From: Euryodendron excelsum
Lineage: Eukaryota; Streptophyta; Magnoliopsida; Ericales; Pentaphylacaceae
Direction: 5' to 3'
NCBI GenBank assembly: GCA_033060915.1
Contig: CM065396.1
Span: 2,307,001 to 2,371,000, forward strand
Length of the DNA stretch: 64,000 nt
Of this stretch, positions 33,116 to 44,957 are shown piece after piece; within the stretch, counting starts at the first letter, position 1; each line of letters starts with the position of its first letter. The position numbers were made by a program, and so were the translations under genes. The notes under the pieces were generated by a model. It had not been told where the DNA came from. It saw only the letters and a list, made by a program, of their open reading frames with translations, and did not search any database.

Positions 33116-35260
33116 CGCACTTACCCCGGGAAACACCCCAGCTACCGACTCTGTAGTGTCAGGTATACTTCCTATTTTTGGTCGACCTACACACATCCTT
33201 ATTGATTCCGGTTCCACACATTCATTTGTCTCATACCTTTTTGCTCAATACTTGCATACGTCTCTGGTACCTCTTAATTATGTTTTGACTGTGTCGTTGC
33301 CATCCGGAGATTCCATGTTATGTGATAGAATTTATAATTCTTATAAGCTTCTTGTTAATGATGTGCCCATGTTTGTGAATCTTATACCCCTAGAAATGCA
33401 CGACTTTGATGATATTTTAGGGATGGATTGGCTGTCCTTTCATCATGCTATCATTGATTGTGAACTCAAGCGAGTTGTATTTCATTCTTCTACCCATTCG
33501 GGGCTTGTATTCGAAGGAGTTGGTGTAGTGCCTCCACCCTATCTTATTTCATCCATGCAAGCATGTCGTTTAATTCAAAAAGGGAATCGTGCATTCTTGT
33601 GTAGCATTGTCGACACACACGTTTCCCCACCATCCTTGGAGGATATCTATGTTGTCCGGGAATTTCCCGATGTCTTCTCTGACGAGTTACCTGGTTCCTT
33701 AGTGGATCAGAAAATTGAGTTTAATAGTGATCTTAACCCGAGTATTAGACCTATTTCTAAAGCTCCTTACCATATGTCCCCTCTAGAGTTAAAAGAGTTG
33801 AAGATTCAACTCCAAGACTTGTTGAAAAAGGGATTTATTCGTCCTAGTGTCTCACCTTGGGGTGCTCTCCCGTGTTATTTGTGAAAAAGAAAGATGGAAC
33901 CATGAGATTGTGTATTGACTACTGGGAATTGAACAAAGTCACCATCAAGAACAAATACCCATTGCCAAGAGTGGATGATTTATTTGATCAACTTCAAGGA
34001 GCCTAAGTATTTTCAAAGATTGACCTCAAGTCGGGTTATCACCAAGTAAAGGTCAAGGTGAGCGATGTGGAGAAGACGGCCTTTCGAACCAGATATGACC
34101 ACTATGAATTTCTGGTTATGCCGTTTGGAGTTACCAACGCACCTGCTACATTCATGGATTTGTTGAATCGGGTATTCAAACCCTTCCTTGATGATTTTGT
34201 TATTGTGTTTATTGATGATATTTTGGTGTACTCTAAGAGTCTTGCAAATCATGAGCACCACTTAAGGATGGTCCTCCAAACTCTGTGAGACAGGAGACTA
34301 TATGCCAAACTGAAGAAGTGTGAATTTTGGCTACCTAGTGTGGCATTTTTAGGACACATCATCAGCATGGATGGAGTGTTTGTTGACCCTTCGAAGGTTG
34401 AAGCCGTTGTGGATTGGCCAAGATCGATGAACGTGACCGAAATCAGAAGTTTTATGGGTTTAGCTGGGTATTACCGCAGATTTGTGAGGGATTTCTCTAA
34501 GATTGCAATGCCATTAACACAGCTCACCCAGAAGGACACCCCATTTGAATGAAATGAAAAGAGAGAACAGAGTTTTCAGGAACTGAAGAACCGATTGGTG
34601 TCCACACCGATTCTAGCTTTGCCTTCCAAGACTAATGGGTTTTCCATCTACAGTGGTGCTTCGCATAGAGGACTGGGATGTGTGTTAATGCAACACGGTA
34701 AGGTGATTGCTTATGCCTCAAGACAGTCGAGACCGCATGAGAAAAACTACCCAACCCATGATCTTGAATTAGCAACTGTGGTGTTCGCTTTAAAGATTTG
34801 GCACCACTATTTGTACGGAGTTATATGTGAGATCTTCACTAACCATAAGAGTCTGAAGTATCTTTTCACACAAAAGGAGCTAAACATGAGATAGAGAAGA
34901 TGGCTCAAGTTAATCAAGGACTATGACATCCTTATTCAGTATCATCCAGGCAAGGCAAATGTCATGGCCGATGCCGTGAGCCGGAAGACCACCGTCAACC
35001 TAGCATGCCTGATTACGTCGCAACGACCCTTGTTTATCGAATTGGAGAGAGCGGAGATTAAGGTTGTTGGACCAAGCATAGATATGATGCTCACTGCTAT
35101 GATCGCCCGACCAGTATTAATTGAGATTGTAAAGCACAGATAGCCTGAAGACCCATACTCGTGGAAGATTTATGAAGAGTTAGGAATAAAGCCGAAGCCC
35201 GACTTCACTTTGAAGAATGGAGCTTTAAAGTTCAAAGACCACTTATGCATGCCAGACATA
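33116..35260 (+). pseudogene. protease-RT-RNase H-partial integrase of the truncated gypsy element
   Basis: Protease keeps its catalytic Asp in LIDSGSTHSF (GAT at 33204). A frameshift near 33866 precedes RT, where [19 protein letters not shown] and the catalytic FIDDILVYS (34208-34234) are clear. RNase H follows (about 34600-34890): the first catalytic Asp of the usual YSDAS motif is Gly here ([12 protein letters not shown] at 34654), while [20 protein letters not shown] is well kept. The connection and the first residues of integrase end at KDHLCMPD before the deletion. About five stops remain. Confidence 0.92.
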
Positions 35261-35764
35261 GCCCCTGATGAGCCGGTCGCCTTTTTCAACCACACCGGCT
35301 TTGGTTATCAAACCGGCAATCCCCCGGAACACTCTAAATAGTGTTTCCAATCTTCAAGCCTTCTCATAAGACATTCTAAGTCCATTTCGATGGTTTTCCT
35401 GTCTAGTTGACCGTTTTGCCCCTGAGGGCTCGACCGACCACTTCAGCAATCCCGACATTTTTTTTCATGTCTGTTACCTCCACGACACTAGTTTAAGGGT
35501 TTCTACCCATTTTTGGCCTTCCAAACCATTCCCGGCCTCCCAAAACATTCTTGGACCATCCGAAGTCACTCATAGTGAAGTCAAGCCAAAAATTGCATGG
35601 TAGTCACTAATACATACACCCAAATCTTTTGCCTTGCATATCAAGGGTTGAAAGATTTGTTGCTTACCAACCTAACACATTTCCTATGTGGCCAGCGCCA
35701 GTATAGCGCTAATGTAAAATTTTCCCTGACGCCACTGCAACAGGCGCTAGGCTAGTCCAGTGTC

Positions 35765-35772
35765 TATAAATA
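35765..35772 (+). promoter_or_regulatory. TATA box of LTR copy C
   Basis: GTCTATAAATACAAAGCCTCC, aligned with the other Ogre-like LTR promoters. Confidence 0.7.
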
Positions 35773-37109
35773 CAAAGCCTCCCCCTGCATGAAAAGGGTC
35801 TGCAAACTCAATCCAAAAACTCTACTGTTTGAATTGCAGAGCTTGAAGTCTCTCCAAAACCCTAGCCTCTCTAGTCTTTCCAAACCCTAGCCACCATACA
35901 CTTACCCCTAACACGTATACACATTCCATACACTCATATATATGCCTCCATTCAAGACTCAAAGTGCTGCAACTTGAAAGCTCTCAAGGACCAAGCAAAG
36001 TAAGAAAATAAGAAGAATACAAGTTAGGCTATCTCTTTATGTTTACGTACTTCCCCCCTCTCTTCTTCCTCCTAACCCACTTGGGTTTTCTTCTATTTTA
36101 ATCCCCTATCTTCTTTCCCCCTCTCTCACATGCTAGAAACAAGGGAATCCCCAATTCATGTGTAGGAAGGATGGTCGAAAGCCACCGTGTCGAGGCTTTC
36201 TTCTAATTTAACCTTAGACTATATGAATTCGGCTCCCTTGATTATGTGGTGAAACTAACCTTGTATGTTCACAACCTTACTTGCATTGTACATATCATGG
36301 TCATAAATCTCTTCAAACTTGTTTTCAAAAGTTGTTTTCAAAGTTCAAATCAAAATTCTCTTTCAAACTTTCATTCAAAACTTTGTTTTCAAATCAAACT
36401 CCTAGAGTGATTTTAATAATTCCATGGTTAGAGTTGCTTTAGGAAAGTGTTGTATTCATTGTGACCATCAACGTCCATATTTTGGGTGTAAACCTTAAAT
36501 TATTTTTCATTAAAACCACAATTTTAAGATGATTCTAGCCATTCCATGGTTAGGGTTGTTTTAGGAAAGTGTGATATTCAATGGGATCATATTGGTCCAT
36601 ATTACAAATCCATTTTGTTTCCAAAACCACTAACTTGGAATGGTTCTAATCTCTTCACGGTTACAATCGTTTTAGGATAGTGAGACATTCAAAAGATTTC
36701 AAAAGTCCATATTCAAATCATTCTCCAAATTGCTTTTCAAACATCTTTCCAAAAAACTCCCTTCAAAAATTTATTTTTCAAACTCCTTTCTAAAAGCTCT
36801 TTTCAAAAATTTACTTTTTAAAAATTCTCTTCAAGTTTCCTTCTTTAAAACTCTCTTCAAAAGATCTACTTTCTAAAATCTCTATTTTCTTGGAGTCCAA
36901 GTCAAGCCCTAGATTCCATGGCTAGGAAACCCTAATTCTCTTTCTTAAAAACATGACTTTATCTTTTGCTTCAAATCAAAGTTTTTCAAAAATCATATTT
37001 TACATCAAATCTTAGGGTGCGTTTGGAAGTGCTGTCAGTTTTGTTTTTTGTTGCCTAAACTTAAAAATAAAAAACAAAAAGCGTGTTTTGTAACGTAAAT
37101 TACATGCCA

Positions 37110-37318
37110 TCACTCTCTTTCTCTCTCTCACACACCACCACTCTCTCTCTCTCTCTCTCCCCCTTTCTTTGTGACACACCACCTCTATCTCACTCATTCT
37201 GTATCTCTCTCACTCACACCCACATGCACACTATCACTCCCTCAGTCACACACACACACCCACCCACCTCTCCCTCTCTCTCTGTCTCTCTGTCTCTCTC
37301 TCACTCTCTTGCCCTCAC
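37110..37318. repeat. pyrimidine-rich minisatellite, left part
   Basis: CT and CA runs with recurring GACACACCACCTCTATCTC and TCACTCACACCCACATGC phrases. It continues after the inserted LTR at 42044, so the solo LTR landed inside this array. Confidence 0.8.
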
Positions 37319-40300
37319 TGTCGCGCCCAGATTTTTTGCACTCAAGGAGTACACACACAAGTGGAAAAAACACTGTACTCTCTCATTAAAACTCACCCTC
37401 CTAGAAGAATGAGTACGACTAGGTTTGAATTGAAAATATATTTGAATAAAGGGCTTTTGGAAAACATTTGGAGTCGCCACCTAACTTGATTAAGGTGAGT
37501 TAGGTCACTTAAAAACTAAGCATAATCCGAGGATCACATTTAGGGTTTTCGAAAAATGATTTTGAAAATATCTCCTCAAGATAGGGTTTTTAAGAAAACA
37601 GGTTGTTTGGCAACCTTTGGAAAATAACTAAGCCCTTTTTTAAAATAAACTCCATTTTAGTCTTTAAAAACAGTGATTCTAGGTTCGGAGGTTGGTTACG
37701 TGTACGGAAGACGCACTAAGGCATCACCCTACCCCGCCCTTGCAGTACCTACATGTCTATTTACCCTAAATTCACCTATGAGAGTCTTCAATTAACAAAT
37801 GTTCAATCCTATCCACTTTAGAAAATAATTTTTAAAAAGACATGATGCATGATATGTAAATGCAAGAGAGAGAGTTGAAAAATAGATTTGGAAAGAGATT
37901 TGAAAAGAAATTAATTTGAGTTAAAAAGAAATTTGGAAGGATAGATTTAAAATTGGAAAATTTTAGAATTTGAAAATAAATATTTGAAAATAGAAATTTG
38001 GAATTGAAAGTTTGGAATACATTATGGAATTGGAAACTTGAAAAAGATTGTAGAATTGGGGACTTGAAAGAAGTTGTGGAAATAGAAGCTTGAAAAAGGT
38101 TGTGACCGCACCCATGAGGGTTGCCTACGTATCCCTTTGGAGGAATCAGGTCAGTCGTAGTTTGGACAAGAGTCCGATAGAAAATAAAAGATTTGATATG
38201 AAAGAAGAAGCTGAATTGGAATTTGGATTTGATTTGAATTTAGAATAGAGGATTGGAAATCGAAGGATTAGGAAATTGATTTGGAAAGATAGAAATTGGA
38301 AGAGGGATTTGGAGTTGTTTTGGAAAGATTGAGATTTAGGAAGATAGGATTTAGGAAGGACTCGAGGTTTAGGAAAGATTACACTCGAATGTTGGACTTC
38401 GAAGATTAGGAAAGATTGGATTTAGGAAAGATTCAAATTAGGAAAGGTTCGAATTAGGAAAGTTTCGTTTTAGGAAAGTTTTGAATTAGGAAAGGTTTCA
38501 TTTTAAGAAAGTTTTGAATTAGGAAAGTTTTGATTTATGAAAGTTTTAAAAGTTAGAAAGATTTGAAGTTTAGAAAGATTTGAAAAGATTCGAAGTTTAG
38601 GGAAGTTTAGAATTTTAGAAGGATTCAAAGTTTGAGTTTTAGAAATTCTTGAAATTTGGAAAGGTTTGAATTTAAGAAAGATTTGAAGATTTAGATTCGA
38701 AAGCTAAGATTTGGAAGGGTATGAAATTAGGAAAGAGTGAATTAGGAAAGATTTGGGTTTGGAAGGATTGAGATTCCTATTTCCTAAAACAAAGGGTTGA
38801 ATTTTGTTTCTAAAAAGAGATGTTTTGATTTTGTTTCCAAAAACGGAGGATAGGATCTAGTTTCCTAAATGGGAGATTGGATTTGGCTTCCCAAAGGGGA
38901 GATTGGATTTGACATGGATTTAAAAGAGGAAGTTTTAAAAACTCTAGATTTGGAAGACTATAGTTTTTATGTAAAAAACAAGTTTTGAAAACTTATGGTT
39001 TAGATGTAGAAAAGGAGATTTTGGAAACCTAGGTTTTAAGGCAAGATTAAAAACCATGTTTTTTAGAAAGGAAATTAGGGTTTCCTAGTTGTGGGTTCTA
39101 GGGTTTAACTTGGACTCTAAGAAAAGAGATTTCTGGAGAGTGAGTTTTTGGAAAGGGAGATTTTTTGAAGAAAATCCTAGAGAGGAGTTTTTAGAAAGTG
39201 AACTTGAGAGGAGTTTTACAAAGAAGACTTTGGAAGAAGCTTTTAGGAAAGAGTTTTTAGGAAAGAGATTTAGGGAAAGAGTTTTCTAAGAAGGAAACCT
39301 AGGAAGTGTTTTTAGGAAAGGAATTTCAACAAGAGTGTTTTTGGAAAGGAGTTTTTGCAAAGTAAAACTTTGAGAGAGTTTTTGGAAGGAGATTGAAAAG
39401 GAGTTTTTGAAAATAGATTTTTGGAAGGAGTTTTTAGAAAACAATTTTGGAAAGGGATTTAAAAAAAGTTTATGGAAAGCATGTTGGAAAAGAGATTTTT
39501 TGGAGGAGATTTTTTAGAAGAGTTTTTTAGAAAGTATATATAAAATACCTCACTTTCATAAAGCGATTCTAACCATAAGAAGATTAAAACCACTTTAAAA
39601 TAGTGGTTTTGAAAACAACAAAGGTTTTAAAAATATGGACCATATTGGCCACTTTGAATGTAACACTTTCCTAAAGCAACCCTAGTCATGGAAAGGCTAG
39701 AATCACCTTAGGATTGTGATTTTGAAAACAAGTTTTGAAAAAGAAGATTTTGATGTAAGCTTTTGAAAACGAGTTTGAAAACGAATTTTAGAAAAATGCA
39801 AGATCATGATATGCACAATGCAAAGAGGGTCGTGAACATACAAGGTTAAAGGCTTCACCACGTAATCAAGGGGGCCGAACCCACGTGGTCTCTGGTTAGA
39901 CTAAAAGAAAGCCCCCGACGTGATGACTCTCCAATAGCCTAATCCTACACATGGACCGAGAAGTCCCTTGTTTCAAGCATACAAAGAAAGGGGGGGAAGA
40001 AGATAGGAGATTAAAATAGAAGAACATACAAGTGGGTTAGGAGAGAGAAGAGAGGGGGAAGATGCGTAAACGTAAATAAGAAGCCTACCTTGTGTCTTCT
40101 TTATTTTGCTTAGCTTTGCGCGCTTTGCTTTGTTTGCTTCACTTCAATCTTCACTTCAGTCTTCAAGAGTTTGTCTTCGATCTTCAAAGCTTCATAGTTG
40201 CAGCAATCCAAGTCTTCAATGGAGGGTTTGAGGCTAGTGTATGAGTATATGAGAGTGTATAAGTGTATAGGAGGCTAGGGTTTGGAAAACCTAAAGGAGA

Positions 40301-42043
40301 CTAGGGTTTTGGGAGGCTATAAGCTTTGTATATCGAAGAGTAGGGTTTTTAGACTGAGTTTTTGTAGACCTCTTTCATGCTGGAGAAGGCTCTGTATTTA
40401 TAGACAAGGGAATGACCCAGCGCCTGTTGCAGTGGCGCCAGCTAGTTAGGAAAGTTTTAAGGTCGACAAGCAACGTATCTTGAGAAGATTTGGGCGCCTG
40501 TACCAGTGACTACCATGTAATTTTTAGTCTGGCTTCACTAAGAGTGACTCCGGAAGGTCCAGGAAGGATTTAAGAGACTGGGAATGACCCGAAAGGCCGG
40601 AAAAGAGCAGGAACCCTCAGAACAGGGTCCCGGGAGTATTTGACCTAAAAAATGATGACAAAATTTATCGGAAGGGTTGACCGAGCCATTAGGGGCAAAA
40701 CGGTCAACTAGATCGAAAAACTACTGGGATAGACTCGGAATGTCCCAGGAGGTTACCGGGTTGATACCTAGAGCCGGTGTGGTTCAAAAAGGTGAGCAGC
40801 CCACCAGGGGCAAAACGGTCATTTTGCACCGGGTTTGCTGGAATTGACTTGGAATGATCTGAAAAGATAAAGGAAGGTCGAGGATACTATAAAAAGCATT
40901 CTTGGGAGGTTACCGATTTGATACGCAGAGCCGGTGTGGTCCCTGGGGCGTTCGGATGCCTAGGGGCAAAATGGTCATCATGACCGAAAAGTCTCGGATT
41001 TAGCCCGAAACTGACTAGAAAGCACCTAATCATGCCGGATTGCTTTTAAGGTGATCTTGGAAGGGTTAAATTACCGTTCTGAGGACTTAGGTATTATCTC
41101 GAGAAATGTGCCAAAAAATGGCCCTAGGGGCAGTTTGGTCATTTTTCACCGAAGTGGGCTAGCAGGCACTGGTATTGACCTGTGTTTTGAGTGTTTCCGC
41201 CACTCTGGCGGCGGTCCCGTGATACAGAGGTTTGTTGGCAATTCCCTATATCAACCTGTTTGCGAGTATTTTCGCTACTCTGACGGTTGCGATGTTTACG
41301 AGTACTTCCGCTACTCTGATAGTTCGCGATCATTCCCGAGACTGCCTGATCTCGGGAAGCTGCTAAAGGGACTTAGCGCCTGAGAAGTCAACTTTCTCAG
41401 AAGGCGTGCCGAAATGGACATTTCTGCATTGGCGGGCTAGCAGGCGCCAAAGGTGAACCGTTCTACCATCTCAGGGACTTAGGGTCTCGTCCCGGTCAAC
41501 AGGTTTGAAGGGACTTACCGTTCCAAAAAGACTTTCTTCAGAAAACGTGTCGGATAGAATAGACTTACCGTCCCGAGGAATCAACTTTCTCGATAGAGGC
41601 ATTGGAATTAGAATTAGAAACAGAATTGGAAAGGGGACTTACCATCTTCAGAAAGACGTGCCTGTTGGAATTGGCAAGGGGACTTACCGTTTTCAGAAAG
41701 ACGTGCTTGATTTGGAATTGGAAAGAGGACTTACTGTCTTCAGAAAGACGTGCCTATTGGAAAAGGAAAGAGGCTTCACCGTTCTCGGAAAGACACGCTT
41801 GATTTGGAATTGGAAAGGAGACTTACCGTCTTCGGAAAGGGGACCCACAGGATCGGACCAAACAACGCCCACAAGGGCATTTTGGTCATTTTGCCTCTAT
41901 TTGGGCTCGATGGGCCCGTGAAGCAATGAATAGACAGGATTAGACTTGGAAAGTTGATTTGGCTCCAAATATGTCCACATTGACTTGAATATAAGTCTAG
42001 ACGAACTGTAGACCGCCGAGCGGTCAAAAATGGGGTGCTTACA
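37319..42043 (-). mobile_element. Ogre-like solo LTR, inverted (4725 bp)
   Basis: On the minus strand it runs from TGTAAGCACCCCATTTTTGA to GGGCGCGACA and is flanked on both sides by CTCAC (37314-37318 and 42044-42048). It matches copy B better than A or C: it has the same 47-bp array (about 41620-41860) and the same text downstream of the promoter. It contains a TATA box (minus strand, 40395-40402), the 157-bp modules (about 40680-41000) and the GATACGTAGGCAACCC box (minus, near 38118-38134). It has no internal domain, so it is a solo LTR. Confidence 0.95.
40395..40402 (-). promoter_or_regulatory. TATA box of the inverted solo LTR
   Basis: Minus-strand TCTATAAATACAGAGCC, the same as in copy B. 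Confidence 0.72.
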
Positions 42044-42268
42044 CTCACTTTCTCTGTCTAATTCACACACCTTCAAACACCATATCCCTCTCTCTCTCTC
42101 TCTGTTTCTCTCTTTGGCGTGCACACACACACACTGACACCAGCTCTCTCTCACTCTCTCTCCCTCTCTTTGTCACACACTACCTCTCTCTCACTCATTC
42201 TTCCTTTCTCTCACTCACACCCAATGCACACCATCACTCTCTCAATCAAAAAAACACACACACACCCA

Positions 42269-42299
<31 letters not shown>

Positions 42300-42366
42300 C
42301 TAATTCACACACCTTCAAACACCATATCTCTCTCTCTCTGTTTCTCTATCTGGGCACACACACACA

Positions 42367-42431
<65 letters not shown>

Positions 42432-42740
42432 TCTTTGTCACACACCACCTCTCTCTTACTCATTCTACCTCCTCTCACTCACACCCACCCCACACACACC
42501 ATCACTCCCCCCCCACACACACACACACCCACCCCCACCCACCTCTCTCTCTCTCTCTTTGTCTCTCTCTCTCTCTCTCTCACTCACTCTCTCTCTCTAA
42601 TTCACACACCTTCAAACACCAAATATGTCTCTCTGTTTCTCTCTCCCTGGCACACACACACACAAGCTCTGTCTCACTGTCTCTCTTTCTCTCGATTTGT
42701 GTATGTTTCTCTCCCACACACACCAACACCCAACTGTGGG
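42044..42740. repeat. CT/CA minisatellite, right part
   Basis: Higher-order units of roughly 240-300 bp, each opening with TAATTCACACACCTTCAAAC (42059, 42301, about 42598), then CT runs, then CACACACCACC and ACTCACACCCA phrases. Long Ser/Leu/His/Thr reading frames here are low-complexity artefacts. Confidence 0.88.
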
Positions 42741-42856
42741 CAACACTTGCACCTGTTTCACTAATATGCAATCAGGTGGTACCTGTAGCCAATTACCAAT
42801 GACCAATCACCAACAACAACAACATAAATTCAAGTCACCAACCTGTTTAAGCACAC

Positions 42857-43300
42857 AAAAAAACCTGTTTAAGCACCAAACTACCAGCTATAAAAGGAAC
42901 TTAAATTGGTCCTACCACCAACCTGTCCTACTCTAAAATGAGCATAAATTCAACATACCACCTGCTTTTAACAATTATCCACAACACGTAGAATTTAAAT
43001 GCACCTGCAAACAGCAATGACCACCAACCAACGACAGAAAAACCAAGTTTAAGCACATAACAACCAGCAATAAAATTAACTGAAATTGTTGCTACCACCA
43101 ACCTGTCCTACTCTAACAGAATCATTAATTCAACATACCACCTGCTTGTAACAATTATCCACAACACAGAATTTATATACACTTGCGTATAGCAATGACC
43201 ACCAACCAACACAAAGATAAAGAGATAAGGCAACAATACACACAGCCTACTCTAAAGTGAGCATAAATTCACCTTACTACATGCTTTTAACTTCGTAGCA
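42857..43300. repeat. 180-bp direct repeat in Harbinger element
   Basis: CTACCACCAACCTGTCCTAC occurs at 42912 and 43092. Flanking text (ACATACCACCTGCTT, AACAATTATCCACAACAC, GCAATGACCACCAACCAAC) repeats in the same order. A partial third unit starts near 43246. Confidence 0.85.
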
Positions 43301-43409
43301 ATGACAAACAGCCATAGGCAGCAATACACACATGCATACTTGCCTTCTACTACTATCCAACTAATTTAAACAACCTACTCCAAAATTACAAAGTACCATC
43401 ACTTTCACA

Positions 43410-43721
43410 CTACTTCAACAGTGCAAAAAGTAATAAAAAAGATAACAGAATTACTAACACACATAATAATATGTTGCATCCGCAACACGCACATATCAGG
43501 TATTGCAACCAATTCTTTGCCCTTCCAACACTGCCATGACTTGCCACCAGGTACTCATAAGCCCATATGAAACTATCAACGTGATTCATTCCCCGAGGGC
43601 ACCGATAAAATGATCGGCCATTATTTCTCTTCGTGTGTGCAACATATACACGCATCCTCCCTGCACCATAGCCACAAGAAGGTCCATATTGGCTTTCAAC
43701 TGCCATTGTCAACTTGAACAA
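43410..43721 (-). CDS. GRF-type zinc-finger protein with C-terminal membrane segment
   Basis: Intact 103-codon frame. Residues about 16-60 read as a GRF zinc finger: CGYG at its start, NNGRSFYRCP in the middle (the GRxFxxC core) and DSFIWAYEY at its end, matching the F-x-W of the family. The third zinc ligand position is Asn/His (MNHVDSF) rather than Cys, so zinc binding may be altered. The last 35 residues (ICACCGCNILLCVLVILL and onward) form a hydrophobic helix, probably membrane-spanning. Small GRF-plus-membrane proteins are abundant and poorly characterised in plants. It lies 276 bp downstream of the transposase on the same strand and inside the TIRs, so it looks like cargo or an accessory gene. 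Whether it is expressed cannot be told. Confidence 0.72.
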   Translation of the reverse strand: MFKLTMAVESQYGPSCGYGAGRMRVYVAHTKRNNGRSFYRCPRGMNHVDSFIWAYEYLVASHGSVGRAKNWLQYLICACCGCNILLCVLVILLSFLLLFALLK

Positions 43722-43997
43722 CCTACAAATGACAACCTCAACTTACAAAATACAATACAAACTATCAGAATGTGCCATATAATGCATGACTCCCTATAGT
43801 ACAAACTAGTATTACAATACAACATTCTCCTTACCATTTCCCTAAAAACTTAAGTCAACAACAGGACATAATTTGGTATCAAATATCATACATATGGCCT
43901 CAATACTCTTAAACTGTGATTCTTTACACATTACATAAGTTCTTATATAATACATTACAAAACACCTCCCAATGACAACCTCTAATTACTCTTCCCG
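43722..43997. other. spacer between GRF gene and transposase
   Basis: AT-rich, with no coding signal. It would hold the transposase 3' end and any promoter of the GRF gene. Confidence 0.5.
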
Positions 43998-44957
43998 TTA
44001 ACCACCATGACGTGCATCATATATCTGCTGAGATATCTCATCCCGGATATCTCCCATTTCCTGAATTTGTGAATTACTAACATTAATGCCCACTACGTTG
44101 GCATTGCTATCATCACTTGTGCCTTCTACGAAATTACCGCCAAACACTATATCAGAGTACTTGTCAAATAATTCCTCATCTTCATTATGCATTCTAACGA
44201 AATTTTGAAGCGCACAACAAGCATTGGGAATATATGTTTGGGTTCGAAGGCTAAATGAAGGCATGGCCTTTAGTATAGGGAAACGTTGCTTCAGAACACC
44301 GAAGTAACGTTCTATCACATTTCTTAACGAGGAGTGTCGATAATTGAATAATTCCTTACGGCCGCGGGGGGACCCACCATGTGCACGATACTCCTGCACA
44401 TGGTATCGTGTTCCTTTATACGGTGCTAAGAAACATGGAATATTTGTATAACCCGAATCGACCAAATAATATTGACTTGATTTTCAAACCTCATCGAACG
44501 AGGGAGGTCTAATTATCAACACTCCAAGCCTACACACTGCCTTCAACACTTGATGAAATTAAATTGAAACAGTATGCGTGGAATGCTGGTATCGGTCAGC
44601 GACATTGCGAGTGCGTTCATTGTGAGCAAGCAAGTATAAGAACATTCCTAACTTTTCTTGCATTGATACATTTGTTGAGTGCTTTAACCCGTGATTCATC
44701 AGTGCCTCACATAAGTTTCTAAACACATTTGGGTTCATCCTAAAACTATCAAAGCACTGGGTAAGATTCGTTGCATTAAGAACTTCTAAGATGTGATCAT
44801 GTCCTCTTAGTGCGGAAGTCCTACATGGTTGTTTGTGATAGAGCCATCTACACAACTCGTCTAATGCCATTAGAACTGACAAATTCAGGAAGTCGTCATT
44901 GTTATCTTCAACATTCATGTCAATCGATGGACCAATTACCAATGATGTCAAATCCAT
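43998..44957 (-). pseudogene. PIF/Harbinger transposase, internally deleted
   Basis: The N-terminal part (44957 to about 44559) has the helix-rich region of plant Harbinger transposases (DELCRWLYHKQPCRTSALRG, FRNLCEAL, EKLGMFLYLLAHNERTRNVA). The same frame continues past two stops, then reads YYLVDSGYTNIPCFLAPYKG, FNYRHSSLRNVIERYFGVLK and RTQTYIPNACCALQNFVRMH, the C-terminal half of the DDE_Tnp_4 domain. The catalytic Glu in VIERYFG (codon at 44310-44312) is present. The segment that should carry the two catalytic Asp (around the A-x-D-G-T and H-D-S-R motifs) is absent between about 44470 and 44500, a loss I estimate at roughly 100 residues. It cannot be catalytic. Confidence 0.9.

Larger units (their letters stand above)
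29627..35260 (+). mobile_element. 3'-truncated Del/Tekay-like gypsy element
   Basis: It has a 5' LTR, an initiator-Met PBS, gag, and pol up to the start of integrase. At about 35260 the sequence switches to the Ogre-like LTR. The rest of integrase and the 3' LTR are gone, along with about 917 bp of flanking LTR, so one deletion removed both. Pol order (protease, RT, RNase H, integrase) marks it as Ty3/gypsy; assignment to Del/Tekay is from the overall protein similarity. Confidence 0.88.

Noticed and set aside
39089..39289. A 66-codon frame in the inverted solo LTR
   Set aside because: Runs antisense to the LTR through GAAAGAGTTTTTAG-type repeats and has no family similarity.
42119..42802. 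A 227-codon open frame rich in Ser, Leu, His and Thr
   Set aside because: It reads through CT/CA microsatellites; several frames on both strands are equally open.
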